Part shown: positions 1-11,469 of the stretch, in pieces
Layout of the letters: the number at the start of each line of letters is the position of its first letter
Numbering within the stretch: the first letter of the stretch is position 1
Translations under genes and position numbers: made by a program
Source of the DNA: Stomoxys calcitrans
Lineage: Eukaryota > Arthropoda > Insecta > Diptera > Muscidae
Direction: 5' to 3'
Assembly (NCBI RefSeq): GCF_963082655.1
Contig: NC_081556.1
Coordinates: forward strand, 67,509,727-67,573,726
Length of the DNA stretch: 64,000 bases
The notes under the pieces: generated by a model
Seen by the model: only the letters and a program-made list of their open reading frames with translations
Told to the model about the DNA's origin: nothing
The model's database searches: none

Positions 1-115
1 GCACGGACTCTACTCTGAAACACTGGGTATGTTATATTAAGAAGGTTATCCGATCACTGCAGAGATTCTTGCAACAAAAGAAGTGATGGAATGGTTAAGA
101 AACACCGGTGTGTTC

Positions 116-310
116 TGCGGTTTCACTTTAGTCTTTCCCCTCAAATCAATTTGTTATTATCACGACAATAAAGTGTCAAAATTCCATTAATTTTCATCGT
201 AAGCTTTCCAAAATGAAATCGAGGAATTTATCACAAATAATATGTTTTGGTTTTTTGTTTACGTGATAATGACAAATTGATTTGAGGGGAAAAGTAAACG
301 TGAAACCGCA
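116..310. mobile_element. Fold-back MITE with ~49-bp terminal inverted repeats
   Basis: The arms at 116-164 and 262-310 are reverse complements with a few mismatches; each carries a TGCGGTTTCAC end and a CCCCTCAAATCAATTTGT block. The spacer is about 97 bp and AT-rich, with no coding capacity. No convincing target-site duplication is visible, so the superfamily is open. Confidence 0.75.
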
Positions 311-325
311 AAGCCCGACAATGTA

Positions 326-515
326 AAGGGTGATTTTTTCTGAGGTTAGGATTTTCATGCATTAGTATTTGACAGATCACGTGGGATTTCAGACATGGTG
401 TCAAAGAGAAAGATGCTCAGTATGCTTTGACATTTCATCATGAATAGACTTACTAACGAGCAACGCTTGCAAATCATTGAATTTTATTACCAAAATCAGT
501 GTTCGGTTCGAAATG
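326..515 (+). mobile_element. 5' stub of a rosa-like (DD41D) mariner-type transposon
   Basis: This is almost identical to the 5' end of the intact element at 43146-44452. It has the same AAGGGTGATTTTTT terminus after a TA, the same leader, and the ATG at 440 beginning MNRLTNEQRL. Identity stops after about 25 codons, and the sequence that follows (from about 516) is unrelated. The high identity suggests a recent truncated insertion or a later deletion. It lies 15 bp downstream of the fold-back MITE. Confidence 0.85.
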
Positions 516-890
516 TAAGCAAATTCTTCGAGATAAGGCCCAAAGAGCAAGGGATGCCAAATGGTCACGATTGGGGTCGATAAAAGCTCCAAGATGATGT
601 TGCTGTTGCAGCAGTGTGTTTTACACTGAGGCGGCAGCCTTTGCCGATGAAGGACTTCAGTGCGTACAACCGGCTGCCATGAAATTTGCCATGACTATGT
701 GTCCCAGCTTTGCTGTCATTGGCTAGAATGGATGTCTCACTCATCGTGTCATGACATGTGGTTGTCTGATTGAAAAATATGCTACGGCTGTGAGGACATC
801 GAGGTAATATAATGGACAAGTCTAAGTGTTCATGCGAGTCTTTAATGTTATCGTAGTTGATGCCTAAATTCAGATCGGCGCAATATTCAT
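516..890. other. Moderately GC-rich segment, possibly a dispersed repeat
   Basis: The segment has more balanced base composition than its surroundings, including a GTTGCAGCAG stretch and a TACAACCGGCTGCCATG block that looks like a fly dispersed repeat. The minus-strand open frame at 565-900 has no domain I recognise, so I do not call it a gene. Confidence 0.25.
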
Positions 891-1835
891 ACAAATACAC
901 AAATCAATCAATCCCACGTCCTTTCAGCAGGGTGTCTCAAAACTTAAATATGTAATTAGTTTAATGGCCAATGAATGCTTGCCAGGCATATTGGGCAATC
1001 AACAGACAATAATTCAAATAACATTTTCTATTTTCAAAGAATAAACAATTCAACGTTTTCAATATTATTTTGAGTTTTTAGCCACGGATTTCGAGTCGAA
1101 GGCATTTCAGTTTGGTGGTTCATAACGAACAAAGTGTGAAAATGTGTGTGCCGTGTGAAATGAAGATTGTGGTACGATTAGGAGTATTTGTAATTGTCAT
1201 AAGGGTCATATCATTAAATCCGCAACTTTAAACCATTACAAGTGGTTTCTCCTTATTTGCTGTCGTTTTATTTTCAATGGCGCGTATGCTCATTGAAATA
1301 GTACACAATTGTCAGTGTGTGTACTTGTCGATATCTTTTCACATTATATAATTAGAAAATATATTATTCACTATTGATTATTTGTGTTGGTTTTCGGTAG
1401 TTTCTTTTGAAGTATATTTCGCTCCTTTCTTTGTGTTTTTTTCGTTTCTTGATTTTTTTTTATATTTTTGTCAACTTTTTCCAATAAGGGCAAATTGAGA
1501 TTGGTCACAGTTTCCGGTTAAACTTTGGTACCATAACATTCCCTTTCCGAAAATTTTTTCCACTGAATTTAATAAATCGATCCGAATTGAATGGAAGGAT
1601 GACGATAAACGACTGGTAAGCTTTCCGTGTGTATTCCAGCATGCAATCGAGCACTGAGTGAAGAATAGGTGAGCAGCAAGCAATTGGCACTTCCAAATCA
1701 ACTCAAGAAACCTGGAAAGTTGAATCATTCAAGCAATTTCTTATCAAGGCCGGCCATACACGTATAAATTTTGTACGATCCAAACGGACAAGTAAGCCAT
1801 AATTGTTTGGGGATCAATTGTCAAGGTGAAAAAAA
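891..1835. other. AT-rich intergenic sequence, nothing recognised
   Basis: The short open frames at 1471-1728 have no protein-like features. No inverted repeat, tandem repeat or splice pair was seen. Confidence 0.5.
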
Positions 1836-3037
1836 AAACAATGAAGGACGGCCTAAAGCCGACCTTTTGATAGCTTTATATCATCGAAATTTTACATGTA
1901 GAATTTCGACCAAAATCATATTGTGGGAGTTGAAGAAAACATCTTAGTGCAAAATATTGAGTAGATAGGTTGATAAATGCGTTAGCAAAGGCCTTAAAAG
2001 TGAAAATAGAGAAAAACATATATCTGGGGGCTATATCTAAAGATTTCGATGAAATTTACAGGGATAAGAAAAGTCATAAGAGAAACCTTAGTAAAAAATT
2101 TTGTCACTCAATGACGTATTAGTGAAAATCGGACTAAAATATATATAAGAACTATATATAAATCTTAACAGATTTGAACTCAAATCGACATATACCGTCA
2201 AAATCATAGAAAAAGACATTGTGCAAAATTTAGAGAATATCTGTTATGAAACACGCTGGCAAAGGCTCTAAAAGTGAAAATCGGTTGATACATATATGGG
2301 GGCTATATCTGAATATGAACCGATTTCTATGAAATTCAACAGCATTGTCGGGAGCGATAAGGAAATCCTTTGTGCCAAATTTCTTCTGAATCGGCTCACA
2401 AATGATATTATTGCAGTATTAGCCCAAATCAGACGAACATATATATATATATATTGCAGCTTTATCCAAATCTCAACCGGTTTCGATCAAAATCCGTATG
2501 TTTTGCGATAGTCATAGAATAAAGCCTAGTGCAAAGTTTTGAGAAGATTGGTTGATGCATGCACTTGCAAAGGCTCTAGAAGCTGAAATCGGGCAATAGA
2601 TATATATGGGAGCTATATCCGTATCTGAACCGATTTAAATCAAATTCACCAGTAATGCTGAGACCTATGAGAGACTCCCATGTGCCAAATTTCATGAGAA
2701 TCGATTCATAAATGATAATACTATTGCAGTATTAGTACAAATCGGACGAATATATTGTATATATATGGGAGCTGTATCCAAATCTAAACCGATTTCTTCC
2801 AAAGTCAATTGGCTTCGTCTCTGGTCCAAAAAAATGCCTGTGCCAAATTGAAAAGATACGGATGAAAATTGCGAACTGTACTTTGTTTACAAATTAACAT
2901 GGACAGACAGACACAACTAAATCGAATCAGAAAATGATCGGTATACTTATCAATGGGTCTAACTCTCCTCCTTTTTGGTGTTACAGACAAATTCACTATG
3001 ATATATTACCCTGTACCACAGTAGTGGTGTATATTAT
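1836..3037 (-). mobile_element. INE-1/DINE-like element, family C
   Basis: Read on the minus strand it starts with a CACCACTACTGTGGTACAGGG block (near 3000-3037). It continues through a region of GACAGACAGACA type (2903-2914), then divergent units of about 156-160 bp built around CATATATGGGAGCTATATC, and ends in a small hairpin (CGGC-CTAAA-GCCG, near 1853-1866). This order (terminal block, GTCT-type microsatellite, variable core, 3' stem-loop) is that of INE-1/DINE-1 Helitron-derived elements. No coding capacity. Confidence 0.6.
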
Positions 3038-3039
3038 AA

Positions 3040-3720
3040 TAATTGTGCACACTACAGGCTTGACGTACACTCAACCAAATTTTTTAATTAAAACAATAAA
3101 AATGTTTGCTAAAACAGCAGGTTTTGTCTGCTGAAAGTGGGAAAACAGGCATTACTACTGTATTAGCAAACATTTCCGTCAGCTAAATCAGCAAACAAAA
3201 TCTGCTGTTTTAAGAAAAAAATGTATGCCATTTTTATGATTGCCTGTTATTTGTTTTGATTAGGCATTTTTTAGAATTCTTTAGAATTTTTGTTGGAAGA
3301 GAAAATTTGATTTATGGAATTTTATAATAAAGAAGCTACCTGATCCATCCATTGGTGTAAATTTCGTTATTTTTTGTTATTGCTCTACTAATGTGTACAT
3401 GACTGGCATGGCCTTTAGTTTCTAAACTTAAAGAAAAAAAATGATGGAAAGTATACATTCAGTGGTGATTACAAACATCCACTGAGACACACATTTACAG
3501 TTGTATTTTGTTCTTTCTTCTACTATCCCCTTCACAATTAAGCAGCAGTCATTTTCAGCAAACAAAAGACTTTTCAGCAGTCACCCTGCTGCTTTGAAAT
3601 TGCAGAACCACTGCTGTTATAGCCGAACTACTGCTATAAAAGCAGCAAAATTAACACTAATATTAAGCAAACAGTGCTTCCAATTTTCAGCAAACTTTTT
3701 TCTATGATTTTACGTATCGG
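3040..3720 (+). repeat. GCAG/CTGC-rich dispersed repeat
   Basis: It has many TTTGCTAAAACAGCAG-type motifs at both edges (3100-3220 and 3540-3700) around a non-repetitive middle. The section from about 3240 to 3700 reappears in reverse orientation at 63531-64000, and the left edge has a short relative at 28675-28745 that ends in the same GTTGAGTGT motif. The dispersed copies and self-complementary edges suggest a non-autonomous mobile element of unknown class. Confidence 0.6.
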
Positions 3721-3835
3721 GATGTAATGCGTTTGTGCATTTAAATGCCGAAGAGATAGACATAATGCTTAACTTTTTTGATTTTGAGCAAAAATCCTTT
3801 GGTCGATAAGAAGTTTCGACTCCTTTAAGTCGCCA

Positions 3836-3879
3836 GGTGTATGCCCTGTTAAAGTGCACATTGCACTTTAACATACACC
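3836..3879. other. 44-bp snap-back hairpin
   Basis: A perfect 12-bp stem (TGTTAAAGTGCA with TGCACTTTAACA) closes a CAT loop. A 6-bp outer stem (GGTGTA with TACACC) extends it across a small asymmetric bulge. It is not linked to any gene or recognised element. Confidence 0.7.
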
Positions 3880-4006
3880 AAATTTTAAAAAGGTCGATAT
3901 ACTAGCACAAGAATCCAATCAGAAAAGACGAAATGTTACATATTATTGACACCCCTACGAACAAACGTATGAACTTTAAGAAAGACACAGACAATTGTGG
4001 TCAAAT

Positions 4007-4310
4007 TTACAGGAATTTGGTACAAAAATACAGACAAAAATGAGAGAGCTTTAATCGAACTTGTGCGCTGTAAAGGAAAAGTCGATTGTTTTGTTTCAAA
4101 ATGTAATTATTTTCAAATGTATAAATGTTTTTAATTTTTTGTAAAATTACTTGTTTGTTAAATTTATAGTTAAAACCCTGATGAAGATCACCGGCGGTGG
4201 TCGAAATATTGGTAAAAATTGCAAATAAAACACCAACACCTGTTTTTGTAAATTGTTCGATGACCTCGAGCCAAACCAAGAAGACAAAGTTATAAAATTC
4301 CAAATGTCAA
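4007..4310 (+). repeat. Repeat-like segment with a hammerhead-like core
   Basis: The plus strand holds CTGATGA (4178-4184), a 7-bp stem with a 3-nt loop (4186-4192 with 4196-4202) and GAAA (4203-4206), the order of a hammerhead ribozyme core. Possible weak stems I (AAAAC with GUUUU) and III (UUGGU with ACCAA) lie around it, but I could not place an NUH cleavage site. The minus-strand open frame 4007-4303 covers the same DNA and is probably fortuitous. Confidence 0.35.
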
Positions 4311-6267
4311 CAATAAAATCACAAAATTACCATTTCCTTAAAAAATATAAAAAAACTAATGTTTTTTTTATATGGAAAAAAATTGTAAATGAAATGAAAA
4401 AAAAAAACTCTTAGAGAATTTGATAGAGTGTTCAGTTGTGAAACAACACTTTAAGAATAGAATATACAAAACAGTGCTTTAAGAATAGAATATGTTTTGA
4501 TTATTAGTAGATAAGCAGAATAGTCCAGATCCTACAACGGCAAATGGATATGTGTACCACACTCGAAGCGTTTAATCAACGGATCTAACCGACACAAAGT
4601 GTTATAGACATAGAGGAGGCAAAATGTTTTCAGTTCAGATGGCCCATATTTCTGTGTCGGCGTAAAGCTCCTTGGCCAGCATGAGACATTGGGAATTTTG
4701 TTTGAATATTTCTCATATTCGGTTTTAAACAGTGTTGTGGAAAAAAAATAAAGAGGCCATAGTATGAGGCGTTTTGATTCTCGGTTAAAGAAATCTCATC
4801 GGATACTTTTAGGTGTGAAGGCTTCAAGATTATATCGAATTCATTCCCTTCTTCGGTCATTAAGCTCGTCTCGAAAGAGAAATAAAAAAATTTGTTTATA
4901 CATATGTTGATCTTCACAAAGCGAATTGCAAGATTATTCGCTTAAAGCAGTTTTGTGAATTGCAATGTTTCTAGAAAATTTCCATCTAATTCTAATGCCA
5001 ATATCGTAATCCAGATACATAAAATATGTCTCGTACATTTCTTTTAACATGTTCGTTGACAGCTGAAAAATTCATCAAAATGTTCGGGAGTGCATTTCAA
5101 GAAATTAGGTGTCTAGAATCATTTGATGCTTTCTATATTTAAAAAATATAGTAACGGCGATAGCTCCACTATTTTGGTCTACAGGTGCGATTTTATGCCA
5201 CGAGCATTAAAATACACTTTCCTGCGCTAAATGGTTATACAATACTAATTAATTAATTTTTAACTGTTTAAACTTAGGGTTTGAGAAAATCAAAAGAATA
5301 TTGTGTAATTTTTTTAATAACAAAAAAAAAATTGTAAAAAGAACAACGTCATTACATCAAAATTTCACAATGGAATCTATGATCAGGTGTCAAAAGGTTA
5401 ATGAATCAATAAAATAAGTTATATATGTGTAATATAGTAATATAGGTTATATACGGTTCTTTGATTTTCATATTCGCCACATTGAATACAATCACATTTG
5501 AACAAAATTCAGATTGTTATTTCACACCAACTTACACACATAAATTAGACATTTATGGCCGGCCTAAGAGACTCTCATTCAAAAAAATTTTATCGTATGG
5601 CTACTATCACTGACCACGTCAGTGAGACACTTAAATTGGTTTCCAATGTACGAGTACAGTGGCAATTGAGAGAAGCGATAATGTTTGTAATTGATTTCAC
5701 GAACAGAGTTGCCACACCAGCAGTAAAAAAAACTCATACAAAAACCCACATACTTTTCAATAGAAAGAATACAGTATAAATGCTTTGCAAATTCTTCAAT
5801 ATCAAACACGTTTTGCCTACAGTTTGGTTACGTTCGAAAATGTTCGTAAGCGTTTTACCCTCAGGATAGACAAGTTCAAAGTTTGGGGTGAGTGATCGGT
5901 TTTGTGATAATATATCTCAACATAGCCTAAATATGGACTGATAAACTATTCTAGTCATACATTTATATAGCATTTTATTTTACATGAGATCAATTTTTAA
6001 TAAATAAATAGTACAATATATGGTACTTTAATATTACATCCATTGAAGCTAAGTGAATCGATAATAGTTGAAAGTGGCAATAAATATCACTTCATTACGT
6101 TATGATAAGTTTGATCCACAAAGTGATAAAGTCACTTCGTTTACAGTTAAATGTTTAGGAAATTCATTAGTGGTAAATAATGGCTCCATTAAGCAAAGAT
6201 TAAAAAAAAAAAAAACAAATTACCATTGTTTTGTTGACAGCTAAGGAAATTCATCCACCCCAAGCCA
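4311..6267. other. Mostly anonymous AT-rich sequence
   Basis: Apart from the possible exon at 4630-4869 there is only a small perfect hairpin (CACTGAC-CAC-GTCAGTG, 5609-5625) and a short direct repeat of CTTTAAGAATAGAATAT (near 4450-4495). The overlapping open frames at 5555-5809 on both strands have no recognisable domain. Confidence 0.4.
4630..4869 (-). CDS. Possible terminal exon of an unidentified gene
   Basis: On the minus strand a pyrimidine-rich tract ending in TTTCTCTTTCGAG is followed at 4869 by 79 codons to a TGA at about 4630. Reading from the putative acceptor gives TSLMTEEGNEFDIILKPSH and ends in AGQGALRRHRNMGHLN. The composition is mixed, with few low-complexity stretches apart from a short LFIFF. 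I recognise no family. No matching upstream exon was found, and chance or an old transposon remain possible. Confidence 0.2.
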   Translation of the reverse strand, partial: TSLMTEEGNEFDIILKPSHLKVSDEISLTENQNASYYGLFIFFPQHCLKPNMRNIQTKFPMSHAGQGALRRHRNMGHLN

Positions 6268-6522
6268 CTATGGACATACACCTAAGCCAGTAATTGGCTT
6301 CTTGTGCGCTCTAAAAACTAAAAAGTAACCTCGAAAAAGGATGTTTTAAGTGAGAAATTCCGTGCTACTACAAAACATTTAATTGTTTTCCATACCACTG
6401 CCCTAAGTTGGTTCATGTTTGGTATTGTGTCCCCACCTAAGTGCCGATATCTGTTATCATCATCCCCACATATCACTTGCCGCACCGATTTTGCTTAAGT
6501 GAGCTCATCCCATTATGATACA
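6268..6522 (-). mobile_element. 3'-end fragment of the RNase H-bearing non-LTR retrotransposon
   Basis: The segment is the reverse complement, with scattered changes, of the 3' part of the element at 58985-63530 (its C-terminal region and 3' UTR, around 63200-63520). Both share the CTATGGACAT terminus and the GGAATTCC-type block. A small gap inside removes the Cys/His motif region. This is a typical 5'-truncated copy. Confidence 0.8.
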
Positions 6523-6589
6523 CCCAGATGAAAGTGAAACAAATATATTGTCAAATATATGGAACGACTCAGATAAGTCTATGAAATAT

Positions 6590-6915
6590 ATAAATTTGTT
6601 GATTCCGTATAGACTCAAAAATGGGTAAACCAATTTCTTTTAAATTTTCACAGATTCTGCAGATTGGTCCGGAAGGAGCAATCGGATATGTATTTTTTGA
6701 TATCGCAAGGGGAGCGGACCCTTCCCCTTATCCCAAAGCCTTGACCCATAAATGAAAGTGGACCGATCGGGACAATATGCGACTTAAATGAAATGTATTC
6801 GGAAATAGAATAACATAACACGCAAAGCGAACAATCCCCCAAACAGACACAATATGGGACTCGAATAAAAAGATTCACGAATCTGATAGTAAATTTTGAG
6901 CCCAAGTATTTGTGT
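6590..6915 (+). repeat. Fragment of the ~128-bp-unit repeat element (family E)
   Basis: The GGGGAGCGGACCCTTCCCC block and the GACAATATG-GACT-AAATGAAA motifs match the starting portion of the copy at 44535-46666. About two and a half units are present. Confidence 0.65.
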
Positions 6916-6979
6916 TGAAAGCGAAAGCATATGGATCGGGTTTGGTTGAAATTTTTGTTTAACGAAAAGAAGCCTCCTT

Positions 6980-7755
6980 TTTATACCTTCACCACTACTG
7001 TGGTACAGGGTTTAATACCTTAGTGAATTATTGGGTTGCCCAAAAAGTAATTGAAGATTTTTCATATAGTCGGCGTTGGCAAATTTTTTCACAGCTTGTG
7101 ACTCTGTAATTGCATTCCTTCTTCTGTCAGTTATCAGCTTTTACTTTTAGCTTGCTTTAGAAAAAAAGTGTAAAAAAGTATATTTGATTAAAGTTCATTC
7201 TTATTATTAAAAAATAAATTTACTTTCTTTTAAAAAATCCGCAATTACTTTTTGGGCAACCCAATAGTTTGTAACACACAAAAGGAAGAGAGATTGACCC
7301 ATTGATAAGTATACCGATTGACTCAGAATCACTTTCTGATTTAGCTATGTTCGTCTATCTGTCTGTCCGTCTGTCCATGTTAATTTGTGTACAAAGTACA
7401 GGTCGCAGTTTTCATCCGATCGTCTTCAAATTTGGTACAGGTATGTTTTTCGGTCTAGAAACGAAGCCTATTGAAATTGGAAAAAATCGGTTCAGATTTG
7501 GATATAGCTCCTATATATGTTCGTCCGATTTTCAGTAAAAATACAATAAAATGGTCATTTGTTAACCGATTCTCTCGAAGTTTGGCAGGGAGGATTGCCA
7601 CAGTATTTGAGTATCCGACTGCCACAGTATCTGAGTAGTTTGATCGAAATCGGTTCAGAGGTCCATCAAAATTGGTTCAGAATTGGAAATAGATCCCACA
7701 TTGTACTTATAGGGTAGGTGTAGGGTATTATACAGTCGGCACCGCCCGACTTTTG
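6980..7755 (+). mobile_element. INE-1/DINE-like element, family C, split by a MITE
   Basis: It begins TTATACCTTCACCACTACTG and has a CTGTCTGTCCGTCTGTCC microsatellite at 7351-7377. Degenerate GATATAGCTCCTATATATG units follow, and it ends with GGGTATTATACAGTCGG and a stem-loop (AGTCGG with CCGACT, near 7733-7750). A mariner MITE sits at 7031-7264 within a TA of its leader; without it the two halves rejoin as GAATTAGTTTGTAAC. Non-coding. Confidence 0.65.
7031..7264. mobile_element. Mariner-derived MITE, copy 1
   Basis: A 234-bp element flanked by TA (7029-7030 and 7265-7266) with long inverted ends beginning TTGGGTTGCCCAAAAAGTAA. Its left ~130 bp matches the 5' leader of the mariner at 11396-12853, and its right ~85 bp matches that mariner's 3' end. 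It is therefore an internal-deletion derivative that lost the transposase. A sister copy lies at 38461-38697. Confidence 0.9.
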
Positions 7756-8008
7756 CCCATCCTTACTGGTTGCAGTTGAGTCCAAGTGGCGTGCCGATAA
7801 GCTCTAAGTTTTTGTACTGCAGCCTTACATGACTTAATTATTCGCAATTGTCGCAACTATTTTTTAAGGGATATCCCCTGCTGAAAATTCTGATATACAT
7901 GCCAAAATTCGATTCAGTGTCATTGTAAATCTATAAACAACACGAACTGGAAGAATAACATGTAGTAGTTCGGAAAATAAAAAGGTAACTTAGTGAACGC
8001 TATCATAC

Positions 8009-8131
8009 GGGAGGCAACCGTAGCGCAGAGGTCCGTGTATTACGCTGGACGCCTGGGTTCGAATCCTAGCGAGAGGCTCCTTATCATTGAGCTTAAAAGA
8101 AGTGTAATTGATAAGAAAGTTGCCTCCCCCT
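8009..8131 (+). repeat. tRNA-derived SINE head (short copy)
   Basis: An A-box-like CGTAGCGCAGAGG (8019-8031) and a B-box GGTTCGAATCC (near 8057-8067) have tRNA-type spacing. A SINE-like CTCCTTATCATTGAGCTTAAA follows. The ends GGGAGGCAAC and GTTGCCTCCCC are inverted repeats. This is a SINE piece rather than a functional tRNA gene, because no full cloverleaf is formed. Confidence 0.65.
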
Positions 8132-8700
8132 AACTACAATTTTTAAAACTGCCAGACTTGGAGATGGATGGATCGATTTAAGTGAAATTTGGTATGCTCA
8201 TGTATGCTAGCCCAAAAACACAAAATTGGTATAAAATTTTGATGTTAAATAACCGTGGGGGACGCCCTACACCTAAACCCACCCAAACGCTCATGTTTTC
8301 TGATTGGGACAATATGGGTAGCAAATAAAAAGTATTTAAATGTAGAGTACGAACTTTACTTCACGTGTCGAGGGCTCGTCCACTTCCAAAAACCGTCCAA
8401 AAATTACATATTTACCGATGGGGGCAATATGGGTAAAAAAAAGCCAAAAAATCACCCCAAGCGAACATGTGGGCCGATCAGGACAATATGCGATTCAAAC
8501 GAAAGGTACTTGACAGTAGAATACGAAAATCGCATAAAAATTTGGGGCAAATTCCAGGGGGTCGGCTCAGTCGAAAACAATGTCCCAAATCAACATGCTT
8601 AACAAACGGGACAATATAGGATTCTAATGAAAGTTATTTGAGAGTTAAATAAATAATTTTCGAATTTGCACCATGTCAAAAGGGGGCCTTAGTAGTAGTC
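8132..8700 (+). repeat. Fragment of the ~128-bp-unit repeat element (family E)
   Basis: The opening GCCAGACTTGGAGATGG and AAGTGAAATTTGGTATGCTC match 44695-44750 of the larger copy. Three degenerate units follow (GGGACAATATGGGTAGCAAA near 8305, and others near 8430 and 8490). The plus-strand open frame 8255-8602 is a by-product of the repeat. Confidence 0.6.
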
Positions 8701-9680
8701 TTATAAATGACAGCACAGGATTATAAATATAATTGCATATCCAGAGCGTAGTATAAAACTATCAATATACGATACATTTTGCCCGATTTTCACTTCTAAA
8801 GCCTTGTCGCTGAACTTATATGAATTTGTTACACTAACAATAAAGTGAACCACAAATGAATGAAAATTGAATTGAATGATAGTAAAATTGGCCTGGATTT
8901 TGTCCAGTTTGGTATGCGTAATTCTTTGTTTTAGGTATATGTGAGTGATCTAAAATTTAGTTGAATTTTTGCAGAAGTTGGAATATCTGAATCCAATTTC
9001 AGCATGTTTTGAACATAAATATAAGGACAACTTTGATGCGTTTTAAAACCAATTTCCAACAAATTTGACGAATGATAACCCTTAAATTATTATATATAAA
9101 TTTGGAAATAGTGATGCATTTCTGGACGTATCAGTATTAGAAAAATAAATACAAGTTAGATTTTATTTGCATCAGGTAGTAGAAATAACTGGTTTAAATT
9201 AATACTTTACTCAAAGCTTATAAGTTGTAGTTTAAAAGTATTTTTATATACAAATATTACTATTTTATTTGCAAACATACAATTATTTGATATGCAAAAT
9301 TTTTGCTCAACCAAAACAGTGAACTTTGAATAATGGTTATACATTCAGTCAAGCTAAAAATACAAATTTGGTTTGAATAAAACACACATATAATAAATTA
9401 ATTCGTAAATAAAAAAGGAACAACTTACCTACAAAATAAGTTTTTGGTAGTCGTTGCAATGGAAGGAACATGTTGAATGTTGATAGAAAAAAAATATTAT
9501 GTTTTTTCGTAAAAGACACTATGCAAAATAGATTCGAACTGCCTTATGAGTGTACATTCGACAAAGGGAAAATGACTCGCTAATAAATTAAAAACAAATT
9601 TCGCTTTATTTCACGTAAGTCATTTTTCAAAAATCACCGTAAATTTTTCCTCGGCACATCTACTTTTTCTTTCTGCTGTA
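8701..9680. other. AT-rich sequence, nothing recognised
   Basis: No open frame above background, no tandem or inverted repeat and no splice-flanked coding stretch was noticed. Confidence 0.45.
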
Positions 9681-10035
9681 ACCAAGATATATTCATTTAC
9701 AGGTAGTGGCAGTTGCCCAACAACAAAATATTGAGTGCACTATCTGTGAAAATCAGTGATAAGTACAACTCTGATTTTGAGTATGTTACAAGTTCGCACC
9801 ATTTTTGGTTGTTTGTGTATGGTATGGTTCTTAACTATAATACACACACAATCAAAACTCGTTAACAAATAGTGTACTTCGCGATATACCAAGATATGTT
9901 CATTTACAGGTAGTGGCAGTTGCCCAACAACAAAATATTGAGTACACTATCTGTCAAAATCAATGATTAGTGCAACTCTGATTTTGAGTATGTTACTACT
10001 TCGAGCCATGTTCTGGTTCTTAACTATAATACACT
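9681..10035. repeat. Direct repeat of ~207-bp period, two copies
   Basis: The segment beginning ACCAAGATAT at 9681 recurs at 9888 with about 90% identity. It includes CAGGTAGTGGCAGTTGCCC and the TCTGATTTTGAGTATGTTAC block, and each copy leads into TTCTTAACTATAATACAC. The second copy lacks part of the spacer. No coding role is apparent. Confidence 0.75.
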
Positions 10036-11141
10036 GTAACCATGCGCACCCAAACTCTTAACAAAACCAACTGACTAAGGGTGTGAACAGAGAGCGCACT
10101 GAGAAATTGTCAATGCGGTAAAGATTGTGAGTGCGAGAAAACTTGTTACATCAAGTCAATTCAAATAAGCTTGTGCATAATGGTTGGGTACTATATTTGG
10201 TTTTCGGGTGAAACTCCATATAAAAAATTAGCCGAAAATATTGATGAAAAGTGTTCATTTCGCTATAACTTGTTTTTTCATCTAGAGGAAATTTTCATTT
10301 CCCAACGCCCAAAAAGAGCACAACCACTGTCGCTGCGCAACAAGTCGTTTTCTTACGTAAAATAAACGCGATCGCCAAACTTCTAATTGTAACGGAGTGT
10401 TCGTTAGTATCAGTGATATTGATCACATGTTTTTACTCAGGGAGGAAAAAAATATTTTTTGTGGATGCATAAATAGAAACTATTTGTATAAAAATATAAA
10501 TAAATATAATTCTAAAATAAATGTATCCTTCATAACTAGCTATTGTAATAAATCTGTACGAAGTAATAACGATTGTGACAGAAAGTGTTGTTCTTTTGGT
10601 CTTGCTATAACAACAACATAATTTTTAGACAAGTGGAAGATGCTGGCAAAGGCTTTTGAAAAATTGTGCTTGTTTAACTAATAAATACGAAAATACTACA
10701 AAATCTAATCATTTTTACAAATAAAAGCTTAATGCGTTTCTTTTGCAATAGTTTTGTGTTTCATTATCTATTAATTACGAAGGGGTCGGTTTTGGTTGAA
10801 ATTGCAACAACATATATGAATTTGAGTACGGTCCGCACACTCACATTTGTGTGTAAGCATGTACATAAACAGCTGATAAATTGGTTGGTGCTATATGAAT
10901 TTTTTTATGTAATTGGCCCAACAAACCCAAAAAAAAATCAAATGTGGTAATCTTGTCAAACCACTGAAAGAACGATTTAGTGAAATTTTTCCCAAAAAAA
11001 AAAAACGTAATACCAGCCTAACATAGCAAACGGCGAGCGGAGCAGAGTGCGAGAAAATAGTTCCAAAGCGTTTTTCGCGCTTGTTCGCATTGTTGAGTTA
11101 ACTTGTCAGCGCGTAGTTGTGCTTTTTAATGATTTAAAAAT
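10036..11141. other. AT-rich sequence without recognised features
   Basis: Three plus-strand open frames (10171-10365, 10397-10621, 10732-10950) are short, rich in codons expected from AT-rich DNA and lack any domain I know. Confidence 0.4.
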
Positions 11142-11469
11142 AAACAAGCAAAAAGGCATTAATTTCGGCCGGGCCGAACTTTGGATGTGGTGGGTTTAAA
11201 TGAAAACCACCTTTAGTCACAATCCGGTAAAAATTGGATAACTTATGCACCCAAATTCGACACGGATATTGAGTGGTGTAATCAATATAAGTCACTGTTG
11301 AATTTTTTATTTAAAATTTCAACAAAATCGGGTAATAAATAAAGCTTTAATGAGCTTCAGACCCTTAATCGGCACATCGGTCTATATGACAGCTATGGGT
11401 TGCCTAAAAAGTAATTGCGGATTTTTGCAAAGAAAGTAAATGCATTTTTAATAAAACTTAGAATGAACT

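Noticed and set aside
565..900. 111-codon minus-strand frame
   Set aside because: No domain, and it covers a segment that looks like a dispersed repeat.
8009..8080. Possible tRNA gene
   Set aside because: A- and B-box motifs are present but no full cloverleaf forms, and SINE sequence follows.
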